A stretch of DNA of 64,000 nt from Roseateles_B sp041912595 (GCA_041912595.1 JAYRMR010000002.1:83442-147441); one strand, 5' to 3'. Numbered from the stretch's first letter, positions 7,565 through 16,502 are shown. A program made the numbers and translations. The notes: a model not told the origin generated them from the letters alone.

Positions 7565-7933
7565 ATGATCGGCTACACCACCCTGGGCACCAACGACCTG
7601 CCGCGCGCCGCGGCCTTCTATGACGAGCTGTTCGCCGTCATCGGCGGCAAGCGCCTGATGGAATTCGACCGCGGCTATGCCTGGGGCGTCAGCCACGACA
7701 CGCCGGGATTCGGCGTCCTGCGTCCCTTCGACGGCGAGCCCGCTACGGCGGGCAACGGCGTGATGGTGGCGATCGTGGTCGACAGCCAGGAGAAGGTCCA
7801 GGCCCTGCACGCCAAGGCGCTGGCCCTCGGCGGGAAGGACGAGGGCGCGCCGGGGCTGCGCGGCGGCGGTTTCTATGCGGGCTACTTCCGCGATCTCGAC
7901 GGCAACAAGCTCAACGCCTTCTGCATGGGCTGA
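7565..7933 (+). CDS. VOC family protein (glyoxalase/bleomycin-resistance fold)
   Basis: 122 residues forming one vicinal-oxygen-chelate unit: a short N-terminal strand (GYTTLGTNDLPRAAAFYDEL), a central strand set, and the terminal GYFRDLDGNKLNAFCMG typical of small VOC proteins. Such proteins act as dimers in metal-dependent isomerase, dioxygenase or resistance roles; the substrate cannot be read from sequence. A strong GAGGAG site precedes the ATG. It is divergent from ppk2 and shares the intergenic region with the FNR-type box. Confidence 0.85.
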   Translation: MIGYTTLGTNDLPRAAAFYDELFAVIGGKRLMEFDRGYAWGVSHDTPGFGVLRPFDGEPATAGNGVMVAIVVDSQEKVQALHAKALALGGKDEGAPGLRGGGFYAGYFRDLDGNKLNAFCMG

Positions 7934-8058
7934 GGCCCCGCAGCGGGATGGGCGAAGGTCCAGGGCATGGCGTCGATCGAGACCGCTGACGCCTGCTACG
8001 GGCCCGGCGCGGGCCGGCCGTTCGGGATGGCGAGGGGGCGGCGTGCGGCCTCGCTCGC

Positions 8059-8064
8059 TATAGT
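8059..8064 (+). promoter_or_regulatory. -10-like box before the TPR membrane protein gene
   Basis: TATAGT lies 45 nt before the ATG at 8110 in a 176-nt gap. No recognisable -35 is present. The gene itself has a good AGGGAG ribosome site. Confidence 0.35.
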
Positions 8065-8109
8065 GCCGGCCAAGCGCCCGCACCGAGGCCGCCCTTCCAG
8101 GGAGATCCC

Positions 8110-8862
8110 ATGCCATTCCTCGCCATCCTGCACGTCGCCATCGCGATCTACTTCGCCGTGCACGCCGTGCGCACCGGCCGCAACACCGTGTGGCTCTTCG
8201 TGCTGCTGTCCTTCCCCTTCCTTGGCAGCCTGGTCTATCTCTTTGCCGAGTTCCTGCCCGAGCAGCGCCACAGCCGCCTGGGCCGCCGGGCCGGCGCCGC
8301 GCTGCGGCAGATCATCGACCCGCAGCGCGAGCTGCGCGAGGCCCGCCTCGCGCTCGAGCAGACGCCCAGCATGGGCAACCGGCTGCGGCTCGCACAGGCG
8401 CTGCTGGAGGCGGACCAGGCCGGCGAGGCGCTGCCCCATTTCCAGGCCTGCGCGCAAGGGGTGTTCGCGCATGACGCCGCGGCGCTGAGCGGCCTGGCGC
8501 GCTGCCAGGCGGCGGCGGGCCAGGAGGCGGCGGCCGTGGCCAGCCTGCGCCGCCTGTTCGCGGACCAACCGGCGCGCTACAGCGGCGATCTCGCCCTGCT
8601 GATGGCGCGCCTGCTGGCCGCGGTCCATCCCGAGGAGGCCGAGGCCGCCTTCGAGGTCGCCCTGCGCACCCACAGCGGCATCGAGACGAACAGCGCCTGG
8701 GGCCAGTTCCTGCTGGCCAGCAACCGCAAGGCCGAGGCCCGGCCGGTGCTGGAGCAGGTGCTGAAGGACGCGCGCCTGAGCAGCGCCCATGCGCGTGACA
8801 TCAACCGCCACGCCATTGCCGCCGCCGAGGCTGCGCTGGACCAGCTCGGCCGCGCCGGCTGA
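8110..8862 (+). CDS. TPR-containing membrane protein with PLDc_N-like N-terminus
   Basis: 250 residues. Two membrane segments (about 3-19 and 26-48) joined by a short arginine loop resemble the N-terminal anchor of cardiolipin-synthase-like proteins (PLDc_N). The rest is helical and Ala/Leu-rich with TPR-like repeats from about residue 75 onward, probably a cytoplasmic scaffold. No phospholipase HKD motif follows, so it is not a synthase. It may be a membrane-anchored assembly factor; the function is unknown. It is convergent with the crotonase gene, with a 17-nt gap. Confidence 0.7.
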   Translation: MPFLAILHVAIAIYFAVHAVRTGRNTVWLFVLLSFPFLGSLVYLFAEFLPEQRHSRLGRRAGAALRQIIDPQRELREARLALEQTPSMGNRLRLAQALLEADQAGEALPHFQACAQGVFAHDAAALSGLARCQAAAGQEAAAVASLRRLFADQPARYSGDLALLMARLLAAVHPEEAEAAFEVALRTHSGIETNSAWGQFLLASNRKAEARPVLEQVLKDARLSSAHARDINRHAIAAAEAALDQLGRAG

Positions 8863-8879
8863 GCCCTCGCGCGTGGGCG

Positions 8880-9728
8880 TCAGCCCTCGGGCAGCGACGC
8901 CACCGGCTTGAGCGGCTCGAAGCCCGCGTCTTCGCGCTTGGCCTGCCAGGCCATGATGGCGCGACCCATCTCGCCGGTGTCGAAGATGGCGCTCTGCAGC
9001 AGGCTCATCTGCTGGAGCGACGCCGCCACGCCGTGGTCCCGCGCATGGTTCAGCGCCAGCTTGCTGCCGGCGATGGCCAGCGGCGACTTGAGCGCGATCT
9101 GCCGGGCCAGCACCAGGGCCTGCTCCAGCAGCGCCGACGCATCCGGCGCCACGGCATTCACCAGGCCCAGCTGCAGCGCGCGCTCAGCGCCGAGCCGCTC
9201 GCCCGTGTAGGCCATCTGCCGCGCCATGCCGGCGGGCATGAGGCCCTGCAGGCGTTGCAGGATGCCGAGGTCGGCCGCCATGCCGATGGTCGTTTCCTGG
9301 ATCGTGAAGAAGGCGTCGGCCGAGCACAGGCGGATGTCGCAGGCCGCCGCGAGGTCGAAGGCGCCGCCGATGCAACCGCCCTGCACGGCGCAGATCACCG
9401 GGAAGCGCGCCTCGTCCAGCACCGAGAAGCAGGCCATCAGCCGGCGCAGCGAGTCCTGGAACGACAGCCGCGCGCGGGCATCGCCCGTGTCCAGCAGGCC
9501 GCCCTGGCCGGCGAAGGTCTGCAGGGCCATGCCGGCGCTGAAGTGCTTGCCCGTGGACGCGATCACCAGCACGCGCGTTCCGCCCTCGTCGTGCAGGCGC
9601 TGGATGGCATCGCGGAAGGCCGGGAAGAAGTCCGGCGCCATGGTGTTCATGCGCGCCGGCTGATTCAGCGTCAGCCGGGCGATGCCGTCCTCCTGCAGGT
9701 CCAGGTCGAAGTAGTCCGAAGCGCTCAT
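8880..9728 (-). CDS. Enoyl-CoA hydratase/isomerase family, dienoyl-CoA isomerase-like
   Basis: 282 residues, crotonase fold. The oxyanion-hole segments GKHFSAGMAL and GGCIGGAFDL are present. The Asp of GGAFDL, the Glu of IQETTIG and the Asp of AADLGILQRL correspond to the three acidic residues known from mammalian delta3,5-delta2,4-dienoyl-CoA isomerase (ECH1). That makes an auxiliary beta-oxidation isomerase for unsaturated fatty acids the best guess; plain hydratases lack this combination. The start is set at ATG 9728, which gives the usual YFDLDLQEDGIARLTLN beginning; an upstream extension to 9803 looks non-coding. Confidence 0.82.
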   Translation of the reverse strand: MSASDYFDLDLQEDGIARLTLNQPARMNTMAPDFFPAFRDAIQRLHDEGGTRVLVIASTGKHFSAGMALQTFAGQGGLLDTGDARARLSFQDSLRRLMACFSVLDEARFPVICAVQGGCIGGAFDLAAACDIRLCSADAFFTIQETTIGMAADLGILQRLQGLMPAGMARQMAYTGERLGAERALQLGLVNAVAPDASALLEQALVLARQIALKSPLAIAGSKLALNHARDHGVAASLQQMSLLQSAIFDTGEMGRAIMAWQAKREDAGFEPLKPVASLPEG

Positions 9729-9879
9729 GGAAATCCTTGCCAAGCGGTATGAAGGCGCCAAGCCTAGCGCCTCCCGAGGTGCCGGCCATCGCCCAGGCGA
9801 CAAGGCTGGAGAGCTGCCCCTAGGTCAAAGCGCACGTTTCCCAGGGCTTGCCCCAGGGAGAGCACCGCCGGGCCCTGCC

Positions 9880-9885
9880 TACACT
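9880..9885 (+). promoter_or_regulatory. -10-like box directly before the hydrolase gene
   Basis: TACACT ends 7 nt before the ATG at 9893, so transcription would begin at or one base before the start codon. No Shine-Dalgarno sequence is visible. This fits a leaderless mRNA. Confidence 0.35.
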
Positions 9886-9892
9886 TCGCCGC

Positions 9893-10756
9893 ATGCGAAC
9901 CCTGAAGACTGATGATGGCGTGCCCCTGCACTGGCGGCAATGGAACAAGACCGGCATGGGCCCGGCGCAAGGCACGGTCCTGATCGTCCATGGGCTGGGC
10001 GAGCACATCGGCCGCTACGAGCATGTGGCGGCGCATCTGAACCACTGGGGCTGGCATGTGGTCGGCCTGGACCAGCGGGGGCATGGCGCCTCTGGCGGCC
10101 CGCGCGGCGACCTGCCGCATGACGGGCGCTTCGAGCAAGACCTGGCCCTCGTGATCGACGAGCTGCGCGCCGACGAGACCCTGGGCGCCGGCCGCCTGGT
10201 GATGCTCGGGCACAGCATGGGTGGCCTGATCGCTGCTCGCTTCGCCGCGGGCGGCCTGCCCGGGCCGGACGGGCGCACGGCGCCGTGGTTCCGCCCGCTG
10301 GACGGCCTGGTGCTCAGCTCGCCCGCGCTGGCCGTCGAGATGAGCGCCTTCCAGCGCGGCCTGCTCGCGGCCACCCTGCCCCTGGTGCCGCACCTGGCCG
10401 TGGGCAACGGCCTGAAGCCGACGTGGATCTCCCGCAGCCAGGACGTGGTCAGCGCCTACCAGCTCGATCCGCTCGTGCACAACCGCATCACCCCCACGCT
10501 GGCCGCCATGATCGCCCGCGGCGGTGAGGCCGTGCTGGCCCGGGCCGCCGAGTGGACGCTTCCGACCCTCCTGATGTGGGCGGGCGCCGACCGCTGCGTC
10601 GCCCCTGCCGGCTCCAGCCGCTTCGCCGCCGCCGCCCCCAAGGCCCTCGTCCAGGCCCAGTGCTTCGACAAGCTCTACCACGAGATCTTCAACGAGCCGG
10701 AGCAGCAGCAGGTGTTTGAGCGCTTGAGGGGGTGGCTGGAGCGGCCCTCGCGCTGA
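9893..10756 (+). CDS. Alpha/beta hydrolase, monoacylglycerol-lipase-like
   Basis: 287 residues. The VPLHWRQWN start, an oxyanion HGLGEHIGRYEH segment and the nucleophile elbow GHSMGG match the serine-aminopeptidase/monoacylglycerol lipase type (Hydrolase_4). The acid Asp is likely in WAGADRCVAP and the His in YHEIFNEPE near the C-terminus. It probably hydrolyses lysophospholipids or monoacylglycerols in the cytoplasm. No ribosome site is visible; a -10-like TACACT ends 7 nt upstream. Its stop codon directly abuts the convergent LuxR stop inside a 12-bp palindrome. Confidence 0.85.
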   Translation: MRTLKTDDGVPLHWRQWNKTGMGPAQGTVLIVHGLGEHIGRYEHVAAHLNHWGWHVVGLDQRGHGASGGPRGDLPHDGRFEQDLALVIDELRADETLGAGRLVMLGHSMGGLIAARFAAGGLPGPDGRTAPWFRPLDGLVLSSPALAVEMSAFQRGLLAATLPLVPHLAVGNGLKPTWISRSQDVVSAYQLDPLVHNRITPTLAAMIARGGEAVLARAAEWTLPTLLMWAGADRCVAPAGSSRFAAAAPKALVQAQCFDKLYHEIFNEPEQQQVFERLRGWLERPSR

Positions 10757-11464
10757 TCAGCGAAAGATGCCGATGCGTCCGGCGCGGATGGCCGCCTGCC
10801 GGAAGCTGCCGCTGTCCAGCTTGGCCGCGATGCGGCCAAGCCATTGCTGACATCGACGCTCGCCCAGGTTGAAGCGCGCGGCCAGCATCGGCGCGGACCA
10901 GCCATCAAAGCCCAGGTGCAGGGCCTCGATCTCCCGAGGAGTCAGCTCGCCCACATTGCTGAGCTCCTCGGGCATCACGAGCCTGAAGCCCGCATCCATC
11001 GCGTACACCGCGTAGTGCTCCAGTCTGGACAGCGCCTCCGCAAACTGACTGCCGCAGCGAGGCAGATCATGGTCGACATGGATGCACAGGACGAAATGCC
11101 GCCCGTCTGGCAGGTGCGAGGCCAGGCTGATGCCCGAGCGCATGCCCATGGCGGCGACGATTTCGTAGTTCTCTGAAATGGCCGGGTCCCGGTAGTGCGC
11201 GGAGCCCCAGATGACGGGATAGCTGCTGCGCTTGAGGTGCTGCATGACCGGGTCTCGCCGGCCATAGCTGGGGTCCAGCGACGACCATTCTGGACAGGGG
11301 ATGTTGTGCACATGCCGGAATTCGGTGGAGCCGCACGCCTGGTCACGCCCTGCCATCACGTCCATGGTCCGAAAGCCCAGGCTCTGCGTGAACTGAACCA
11401 GACATTGACGGTAGGCGTCGATGCTCCGGGTGCTCAGCAGCGCCTCATGTTCGGCCTTCAGCAT
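10757..11464 (-). CDS. LuxR-family regulator with autoinducer-binding-type domain (solo)
   Basis: 235 residues. The N-terminal 165 residues look like an autoinducer-binding domain, including a Trp/Asp/Pro-rich stretch (PEWSSLDP, RRDPVMQHL, VIWGSAHY). The C-terminus is a LuxR-type helix-turn-helix beginning ELTPREIEAL, but the recognition region NLGERRCQQWLGRIAAKL departs from the usual E-x-T-V-x-x-H pattern. No luxI-type synthase is nearby, so it is a LuxR solo and its ligand, if any, is unknown. The start at 11464 has a GAAGGGATG site upstream; the longer reading to 11548 looks spurious. It is divergent from the M20 peptidase gene. Confidence 0.8.
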   Translation of the reverse strand: MLKAEHEALLSTRSIDAYRQCLVQFTQSLGFRTMDVMAGRDQACGSTEFRHVHNIPCPEWSSLDPSYGRRDPVMQHLKRSSYPVIWGSAHYRDPAISENYEIVAAMGMRSGISLASHLPDGRHFVLCIHVDHDLPRCGSQFAEALSRLEHYAVYAMDAGFRLVMPEELSNVGELTPREIEALHLGFDGWSAPMLAARFNLGERRCQQWLGRIAAKLDSGSFRQAAIRAGRIGIFR

Positions 11465-11563
11465 GTCGTCATCCCTTCTCTTGCAAGTTGGACCAACAGG
11501 ACCGTCGTCCTCATTGGAGGAGTAGGTGTTTACGCCAGATGCGCGCACCTAGCAGCTGTCATT

Positions 11564-11573
11564 TGTTGCAACA
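11564..11573. promoter_or_regulatory. Palindrome between luxR solo and M20 peptidase genes
   Basis: TGTTGCAACA is a perfect 10-bp palindrome in the 217-nt divergent region. A second inverted repeat (AGGAC-N4-GTCCT) lies nearer the luxR start, around 11498-11511. Either could be an operator for the adjacent regulator; neither matches a lux box well. Confidence 0.25.
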
Positions 11574-11681
11574 TGCAGATGGCAAGCCCCCAGGGCATGC
11601 TGCCGGCAGTCACTTTCAGCCGCGGCAGAACTGGCGCCGTAAACTTCAAGGTTCGCGGCCACCAGCCGCCAGGAGACCGCC

Positions 11682-13157
11682 ATGAACGCACGTGACCCGA
11701 ATCTGCCCCTGCAAGCCGACGAGGCCAGCAGCCTGGGGCAGTTTGCCGCCCAGGTCTGGGACGAGGAAATCGTTCCCGCTCTGACCGACTACATCGCCAT
11801 CCCGGCCAAGAGCCCCATGTTCGATGCGGACTGGGCCGCCCATGGCCACATCGAGGCCGTGCTGCGCAATGCCGCGAGCTGGGTCGAGAGCAAGAAGGTG
11901 GCCGGGCTGAAGCTGGAGGTCATCCGCATTCCCGACCGCACGCCGGTGATCTTCTTCGAGGTGCCGGCCACCAAGGCCGATTGCCAGGACACCGTGCTGC
12001 TGTACGGCCATCTGGACAAGCAGCCCGAATTCAGCGGCTGGCGCTCGGACCTCGGCCCCTGGACGCCCAAGTACGAGGACGGCAAGCTCTACGGCCGCGG
12101 CGGCGCGGATGACGGCTACGCCATCTACGCCTCGCTGACGGCCATCATGGCCCTGGACCGCCAGGGCATCCCGCGCCCGCGCTGCGTAGGCATCATCGAG
12201 ACCTGCGAGGAATCCGGCTCCTACGACCTGCCGGCCTACATCGACATGCTCAAGGAGCGTCTGGGCAACGTCAGCCTCGTGGTGTGCCTGGACAGCGGCG
12301 CCGGCGACTACGACCGCCTGTGGCTGACGACCAGCCTGCGCGGCAACGTGACCGGCACGCTGAAGGTCGAGGTGCTGACCGAAGGCATCCACAGCGGCGA
12401 CAACTCCGGCGTGGCCCCGAGCAGCTTCCGCATCATGCGCCAGCTGCTGGACCGCCTGGAGGACGCCAAGACCGGCCGCCTGCTGCCCGCCGACTTCCAC
12501 TGCGAGATCCCGACGGACCGCATCGCCCAGGCACAGACCACGGCCGACATCCTCGGCGCCGAGGTCTACAAGCGCATGCCCTGGGCCTGCGGCGCGGACG
12601 GCGGCCCGGTCCTGCCCGTCACCACCGAGCCCCTGGAAGTGCTGCTGAACCGCACGTGGCGCCCGACGCTGTCGGTCACGGGCGTGGACGGCATGCCACC
12701 CATCAGCAATGCCGGCAACGTGCTGCGCCCCTTCACCGCCTTCAAGCTCTCGCTGCGCCTGCCGCCGCTGATCGACGGCAACGAGGCCGCGCTGAAGCTC
12801 AAGGCGCTGCTGGAAGACAACGCGCCCTACAACGCCAAGGTCAGCTTCGTGCCCGACGGCCGCGCCGGGGCCTATGGCGCCACGGGCTGGAACACGCCCG
12901 ACCTGCAGCCCTGGCTCACGAAGGCCGTGGCCGAGGCCAGCATGACGCACTTCGGCACCGAGATCGGCTACATCGGCCAGGGCGGCACCATCCCGCTGAT
13001 GGGCATGCTGCAGAAGGGCTTCCCCAAGGCGCAGATGATGGTCTGCGGCGTGCTCGGCCCCAAGAGCAACGCCCACGGCCCGAACGAGTTCCTGCATGTG
13101 CCCTACGGCAAGCGCCTGACGGCCGCCGTGGCGCAGGTGATGGCCGCCCATCCCTGA
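11682..13157 (+). CDS. M20 family metallopeptidase (dipeptidase-like)
   Basis: 491 residues. A di-zinc hydrolase of the M20 (CNDP/DapE-like) class that probably cleaves dipeptides or N-acyl amino acids in the cytoplasm. The ligand set is visible: His110 (YGHLDKQ), Asp143 (GADDGY), the ETCEESGS pair with Glu176 as general base and Glu177 as ligand, the Asp of CLDSG, and His465 (NAHGPNE). A dimerisation lid lies between about residues 215 and 380. A CAGGAG site precedes the ATG. It is divergent from the LuxR solo gene, which might control it. Confidence 0.9.
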   Translation: MNARDPNLPLQADEASSLGQFAAQVWDEEIVPALTDYIAIPAKSPMFDADWAAHGHIEAVLRNAASWVESKKVAGLKLEVIRIPDRTPVIFFEVPATKADCQDTVLLYGHLDKQPEFSGWRSDLGPWTPKYEDGKLYGRGGADDGYAIYASLTAIMALDRQGIPRPRCVGIIETCEESGSYDLPAYIDMLKERLGNVSLVVCLDSGAGDYDRLWLTTSLRGNVTGTLKVEVLTEGIHSGDNSGVAPSSFRIMRQLLDRLEDAKTGRLLPADFHCEIPTDRIAQAQTTADILGAEVYKRMPWACGADGGPVLPVTTEPLEVLLNRTWRPTLSVTGVDGMPPISNAGNVLRPFTAFKLSLRLPPLIDGNEAALKLKALLEDNAPYNAKVSFVPDGRAGAYGATGWNTPDLQPWLTKAVAEASMTHFGTEIGYIGQGGTIPLMGMLQKGFPKAQMMVCGVLGPKSNAHGPNEFLHVPYGKRLTAAVAQVMAAHP

Positions 13158-13218
13158 GCGTCCGGAGCGTGCGGCCTCCGCACTGCAACCGATGGCAATC
13201 CGGCATCCGGCGCCGAGC

Positions 13219-13232
13219 TTGACCAACATCAA
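13219..13232 (+). promoter_or_regulatory. FNR/Anr-type box with class II promoter, first GGDEF-EAL gene
   Basis: TTGACCAACATCAA matches the FNR consensus at nine of ten positions. Exactly 22 nt later is the -10-like TACTGT (13255-13260), so the dyad centre lies at -41.5 from a start near 13267. That start rules out the earlier in-frame GTG at 13247 and supports ATG 13277 or 13283. Confidence 0.65.
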
Positions 13233-13276
13233 GCCGGCGCCCCGCGGTGCTCGCTACTGTGGCGCCTGCTCGTGCC

Positions 13277-16200
13277 ATGGTGATGCTCCCCTTCTCTTCC
13301 TCCCGCCCCGCGGCGGCCGACCGGCCGTCGCCTGACGCCGCGCTACCGGTCGCCATAGGCTCGGGCAGCACCCGGCGCCGGCCCTGGCATGCCTGGCTCG
13401 GGCTGTGTCTGGCCCTGGCCAGCATGTGGCTGCTGCTGGCCCTGTGGCTGCACAACGAGCGCCGCGTGGCGCGCGAGCATGAAAGCGAGAAGCTGCAGAG
13501 CCTCGTGCAGACGCTGGACGGCATCGTCTCCCAGCAGCTGATCGCCATCCAGGCCGCGCTGCAGACGGTGGATGCCGAGTACCCGAGCTGGCGCCGCGAC
13601 CAGAAGCAGGCCGACGGCGAGGCGGTCCTGCAGACCCTCACCCGCGCCATGCCCGGCGTGCGCCTGCTGCTGGTGGTGGATGCCAGCGGGCGCATCCAGG
13701 CCTCGTCGATGCCGGAGCTGCTGGGCCGCGACGTCTCGGACCGCCCCTACTTCCGGCAGAGCCGGCAACGCCCCCAGGAGGGGCTGCTGCACATCACCCC
13801 GCCTTTCCAGACGCTGCTGGACGACCGCAGCGTGGCGCTGGCGCGCTCGCTGCACGACGCCGAAGGGCACTGGCAAGGCGTGATCGTGGCCAGCCTCGAC
13901 CCCAACTACTTCGCGCTGGTCCTGGCGACGGTCCAGCCCTCGGAGGACACCTGGGCGGCGATCGCCCACGAGGGAGGCACGATCTTCGCCGTGCAGCCCC
14001 ACATGGAGGCCTGGATCGGCGGCAATATCCTGGACCGCCCGGGCTCGGTGCTGGAGAACCACCTGCGCTCCGGGCAGCCGGCCAGCCTGCACCTGCAGCA
14101 GTCCGGCCTGAGCCATGACCTGCGCCTCGTCGCCGCGCGCACCGTGTCGCCCGACAGTCTCTGGCTGGACCAGCGCCTGCACGTGGCCGTGGGCCCCTCC
14201 CTTCGCAGCGTGGAAGGCCTCTGGCGGCGCCAGCTTTTCAGTGCGCTGCTGGGCGGATCGGTGCTCAGCCTGCTCGCCCTCCTGGGCCTGTACCTCTACC
14301 AGCGCCGCCGCCGTCTGGTCGAGCACCTGCGCCAGCAACAGCGCCGCACCGAGCGGGACAGCGCCGCCCGCACCGCCCTGGCCCTGGACGGCGCGGAGCT
14401 GGGCCTGTGGGACTGGAACCTCGTGACGGGCGAGACCCGCTTCGACGCCCGATGGTGCGCCATGCTCGGCCACGAGCCGCACGAGATCGAGGGGCATGTG
14501 CGCGCCTGGGAGGACCGCCTGCATCCGGACGACAGCGCCGGGGTGCGCGAGCAGCTGCGGCGCTATCTGGCGGGCGAGCTGACGCACTACACCCAGGACT
14601 ACCGCCTGCGCCACCGCGCCGGGCACTGGGTGTGGATCCATGCCAACGGCCGCATCATGGCCCGCGACGCCGAACGCCGGCCGACGCGCGTGGTGGGCAC
14701 GCACATGGACATCAGCGCCACCAAGTGGGCCGAGGCCCAGCTGCAGGCCCAGGCCCAGCACACGCAGGCCATCCTCGACCACATGGTCGACGGCATGATC
14801 ACCATGAACGCGCAAGGCCGCATCGACGCCATCAATCCGGCCGCCTGCCGCATGTTCGGCTATGAGGCCGGCGAGCTGGTCGGTCAGCGCGTGGAGCTGC
14901 TCATGCCCGCCACCGAGCGCCCGCACCACGCCGGCCACGTGCGGCGCTACCTCGAGACGCGCGTGCCGCATGTCATCGGCATCGGACGGGACGTCAGCGG
15001 GCAGCGCAAGGACGGCAGCATCTTCCCGATGAGCCTGGCGGTCTCGCAGGTCGAGCGGGACGGCGAGCCCCTGTTCATCGGCCTGACGCGTGACATCACC
15101 GAGCGCCGCAAGGCCGAGGCCGAGATCGAGCAGCTGGCCTTCTACGACTCGCTGACAGGCCTGCCCAACCGCCGCCTGCTGCTGGACCGCCTCAACCAGG
15201 CGCTGGCCATCAACCGCCGCACCCAGCGCCACGGCGCGGTGCTCTTCATCGACCTCGACAACTTCAAGGCCCTGAACGACACCCTGGGCCACGGCATGGG
15301 CGACCGCGTGCTGGTGGGCGTGGGCCGCCGGCTGCAGGCCGCGCTGCGCACCGAGGACACCATCGCGCGCTGGGGCGGCGACGAGTTCGTCGTCGTGCTG
15401 CAGGACCTCGGCCAGAACGCCCAGGTGGCGGCCCTGCATGCCGAGGCCGCGGCCGAGAAGCTGCTGCGCGTGCTCGGCCAGCCGCACCCGCTCGACGGGC
15501 ACCAGCACCACAGCACGCCCAGCATCGGCATCGTGATCTGGGGCGGGGACGTGAGCAGCAGCGAGGATCTCCTCAAGCACGCCGACCACGCCATGTACCA
15601 GGCCAAGGCCGCGGGCCGCAACCGCCTGTGCTTCTTCGACCCGGCCACGCAGGCCGCCATGGCCGAGACCACCGCGCTGGAGGCCGACCTGCGCCAGGCC
15701 ATCGACTGCCAGCAGCTGGAGCTCTTCTACCAGGCCCAGGTCGACGCGGCCGGGCGCATCGTCGGCGCGGAGGCCCTGTTGCGCTGGGATCACCCGCAGC
15801 GCGGCTGGGTGTCACCGGCCCGCTTCATCCCGCTGGCGGAGCACACCGGGCTGATCGCGCAGCTGGGTGAGTGGGTGCTGCAGCAGGCCTGCGCGCAGCT
15901 GGGCCTGTGGGCGCGCGACCCGCAGCTCGCCGGCATCACGCTGGCCGTCAATCTGAGCGCCCACCAGTTCCGCCAGAAGGGCTTCCTCGGCTTCATGCAG
16001 CAGCTGCTCGCCCGCAGCGGCGCGCCGACGGAGCGGCTGAAGCTGGAACTCACCGAGAGCGCGCTGGTCGACAACGTGGAGCAGGTCATCGCCCTGATGC
16101 TGGCGCTGCGCAGCCTGGGCCTCAGCTTCTCGCTGGACGACTTCGGCACGGGCTACTCCTCGCTGGCCTACCTGAAGCGCCTGCCCCTGGACCAGCTCAA

Positions 16201-16453
16201 GATCGACCAGAGCTTCGTGCACGACCTGGTCAAGGAGCCCAATGCGCTGGCCATCGCCCACGCCGTGATCCAGCTGGGCGACAGCCTGGGGCTGGACGTC
16301 ATCGCCGAAGGGGTCGAGACCGAGGCCCAGCGGGACGCGCTGGTGCAGCAGGGCTGCCACGCCTTCCAGGGCTATCTCTACGCACGGCCACTGCCGCTGG
16401 CGGACTTCGAGGCGCTGGTACGGCGCGGCGAGGCGGGCAGCCCGGCGTCCTGA
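13277..16453 (+). CDS. Membrane PAS-GGDEF-EAL c-di-GMP protein
   Basis: 1058 residues. Order: short cytoplasmic tail, membrane segment (about 35-55), periplasmic Cache-like sensor (about 60-315), membrane segment (about 321-345), PAS (about 365-475), PAS (about 494-615), GGDEF (about 618-780) and EAL. The cyclase motif is intact (GGDEF, 700-704) with an RTED inhibitory site before it. The EAL domain is also intact (Glu832 in AEALLRW; DDFGTGYSSL; AEGVET), so it may both make and degrade c-di-GMP. ATG 13277 is chosen because the predicted transcript starts near 13267. Its promoter looks FNR-dependent. Confidence 0.93.
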   Translation: MVMLPFSSSRPAAADRPSPDAALPVAIGSGSTRRRPWHAWLGLCLALASMWLLLALWLHNERRVAREHESEKLQSLVQTLDGIVSQQLIAIQAALQTVDAEYPSWRRDQKQADGEAVLQTLTRAMPGVRLLLVVDASGRIQASSMPELLGRDVSDRPYFRQSRQRPQEGLLHITPPFQTLLDDRSVALARSLHDAEGHWQGVIVASLDPNYFALVLATVQPSEDTWAAIAHEGGTIFAVQPHMEAWIGGNILDRPGSVLENHLRSGQPASLHLQQSGLSHDLRLVAARTVSPDSLWLDQRLHVAVGPSLRSVEGLWRRQLFSALLGGSVLSLLALLGLYLYQRRRRLVEHLRQQQRRTERDSAARTALALDGAELGLWDWNLVTGETRFDARWCAMLGHEPHEIEGHVRAWEDRLHPDDSAGVREQLRRYLAGELTHYTQDYRLRHRAGHWVWIHANGRIMARDAERRPTRVVGTHMDISATKWAEAQLQAQAQHTQAILDHMVDGMITMNAQGRIDAINPAACRMFGYEAGELVGQRVELLMPATERPHHAGHVRRYLETRVPHVIGIGRDVSGQRKDGSIFPMSLAVSQVERDGEPLFIGLTRDITERRKAEAEIEQLAFYDSLTGLPNRRLLLDRLNQALAINRRTQRHGAVLFIDLDNFKALNDTLGHGMGDRVLVGVGRRLQAALRTEDTIARWGGDEFVVVLQDLGQNAQVAALHAEAAAEKLLRVLGQPHPLDGHQHHSTPSIGIVIWGGDVSSSEDLLKHADHAMYQAKAAGRNRLCFFDPATQAAMAETTALEADLRQAIDCQQLELFYQAQVDAAGRIVGAEALLRWDHPQRGWVSPARFIPLAEHTGLIAQLGEWVLQQACAQLGLWARDPQLAGITLAVNLSAHQFRQKGFLGFMQQLLARSGAPTERLKLELTESALVDNVEQVIALMLALRSLGLSFSLDDFGTGYSSLAYLKRLPLDQLKIDQSFVHDLVKEPNALAIAHAVIQLGDSLGLDVIAEGVETEAQRDALVQQGCHAFQGYLYARPLPLADFEALVRRGEAGSPAS

Positions 16454-16502
16454 TCGGCCGCCAGCCCCTTCGTCTTGGGGGGGAAGGCGTCGAGGTCGCA
16501 GC

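Noticed and set aside
13247..13276. GTG 13247 as start of the first GGDEF-EAL gene
   Set aside because: The FNR box and -10 place the transcript start near 13267, downstream of this codon.
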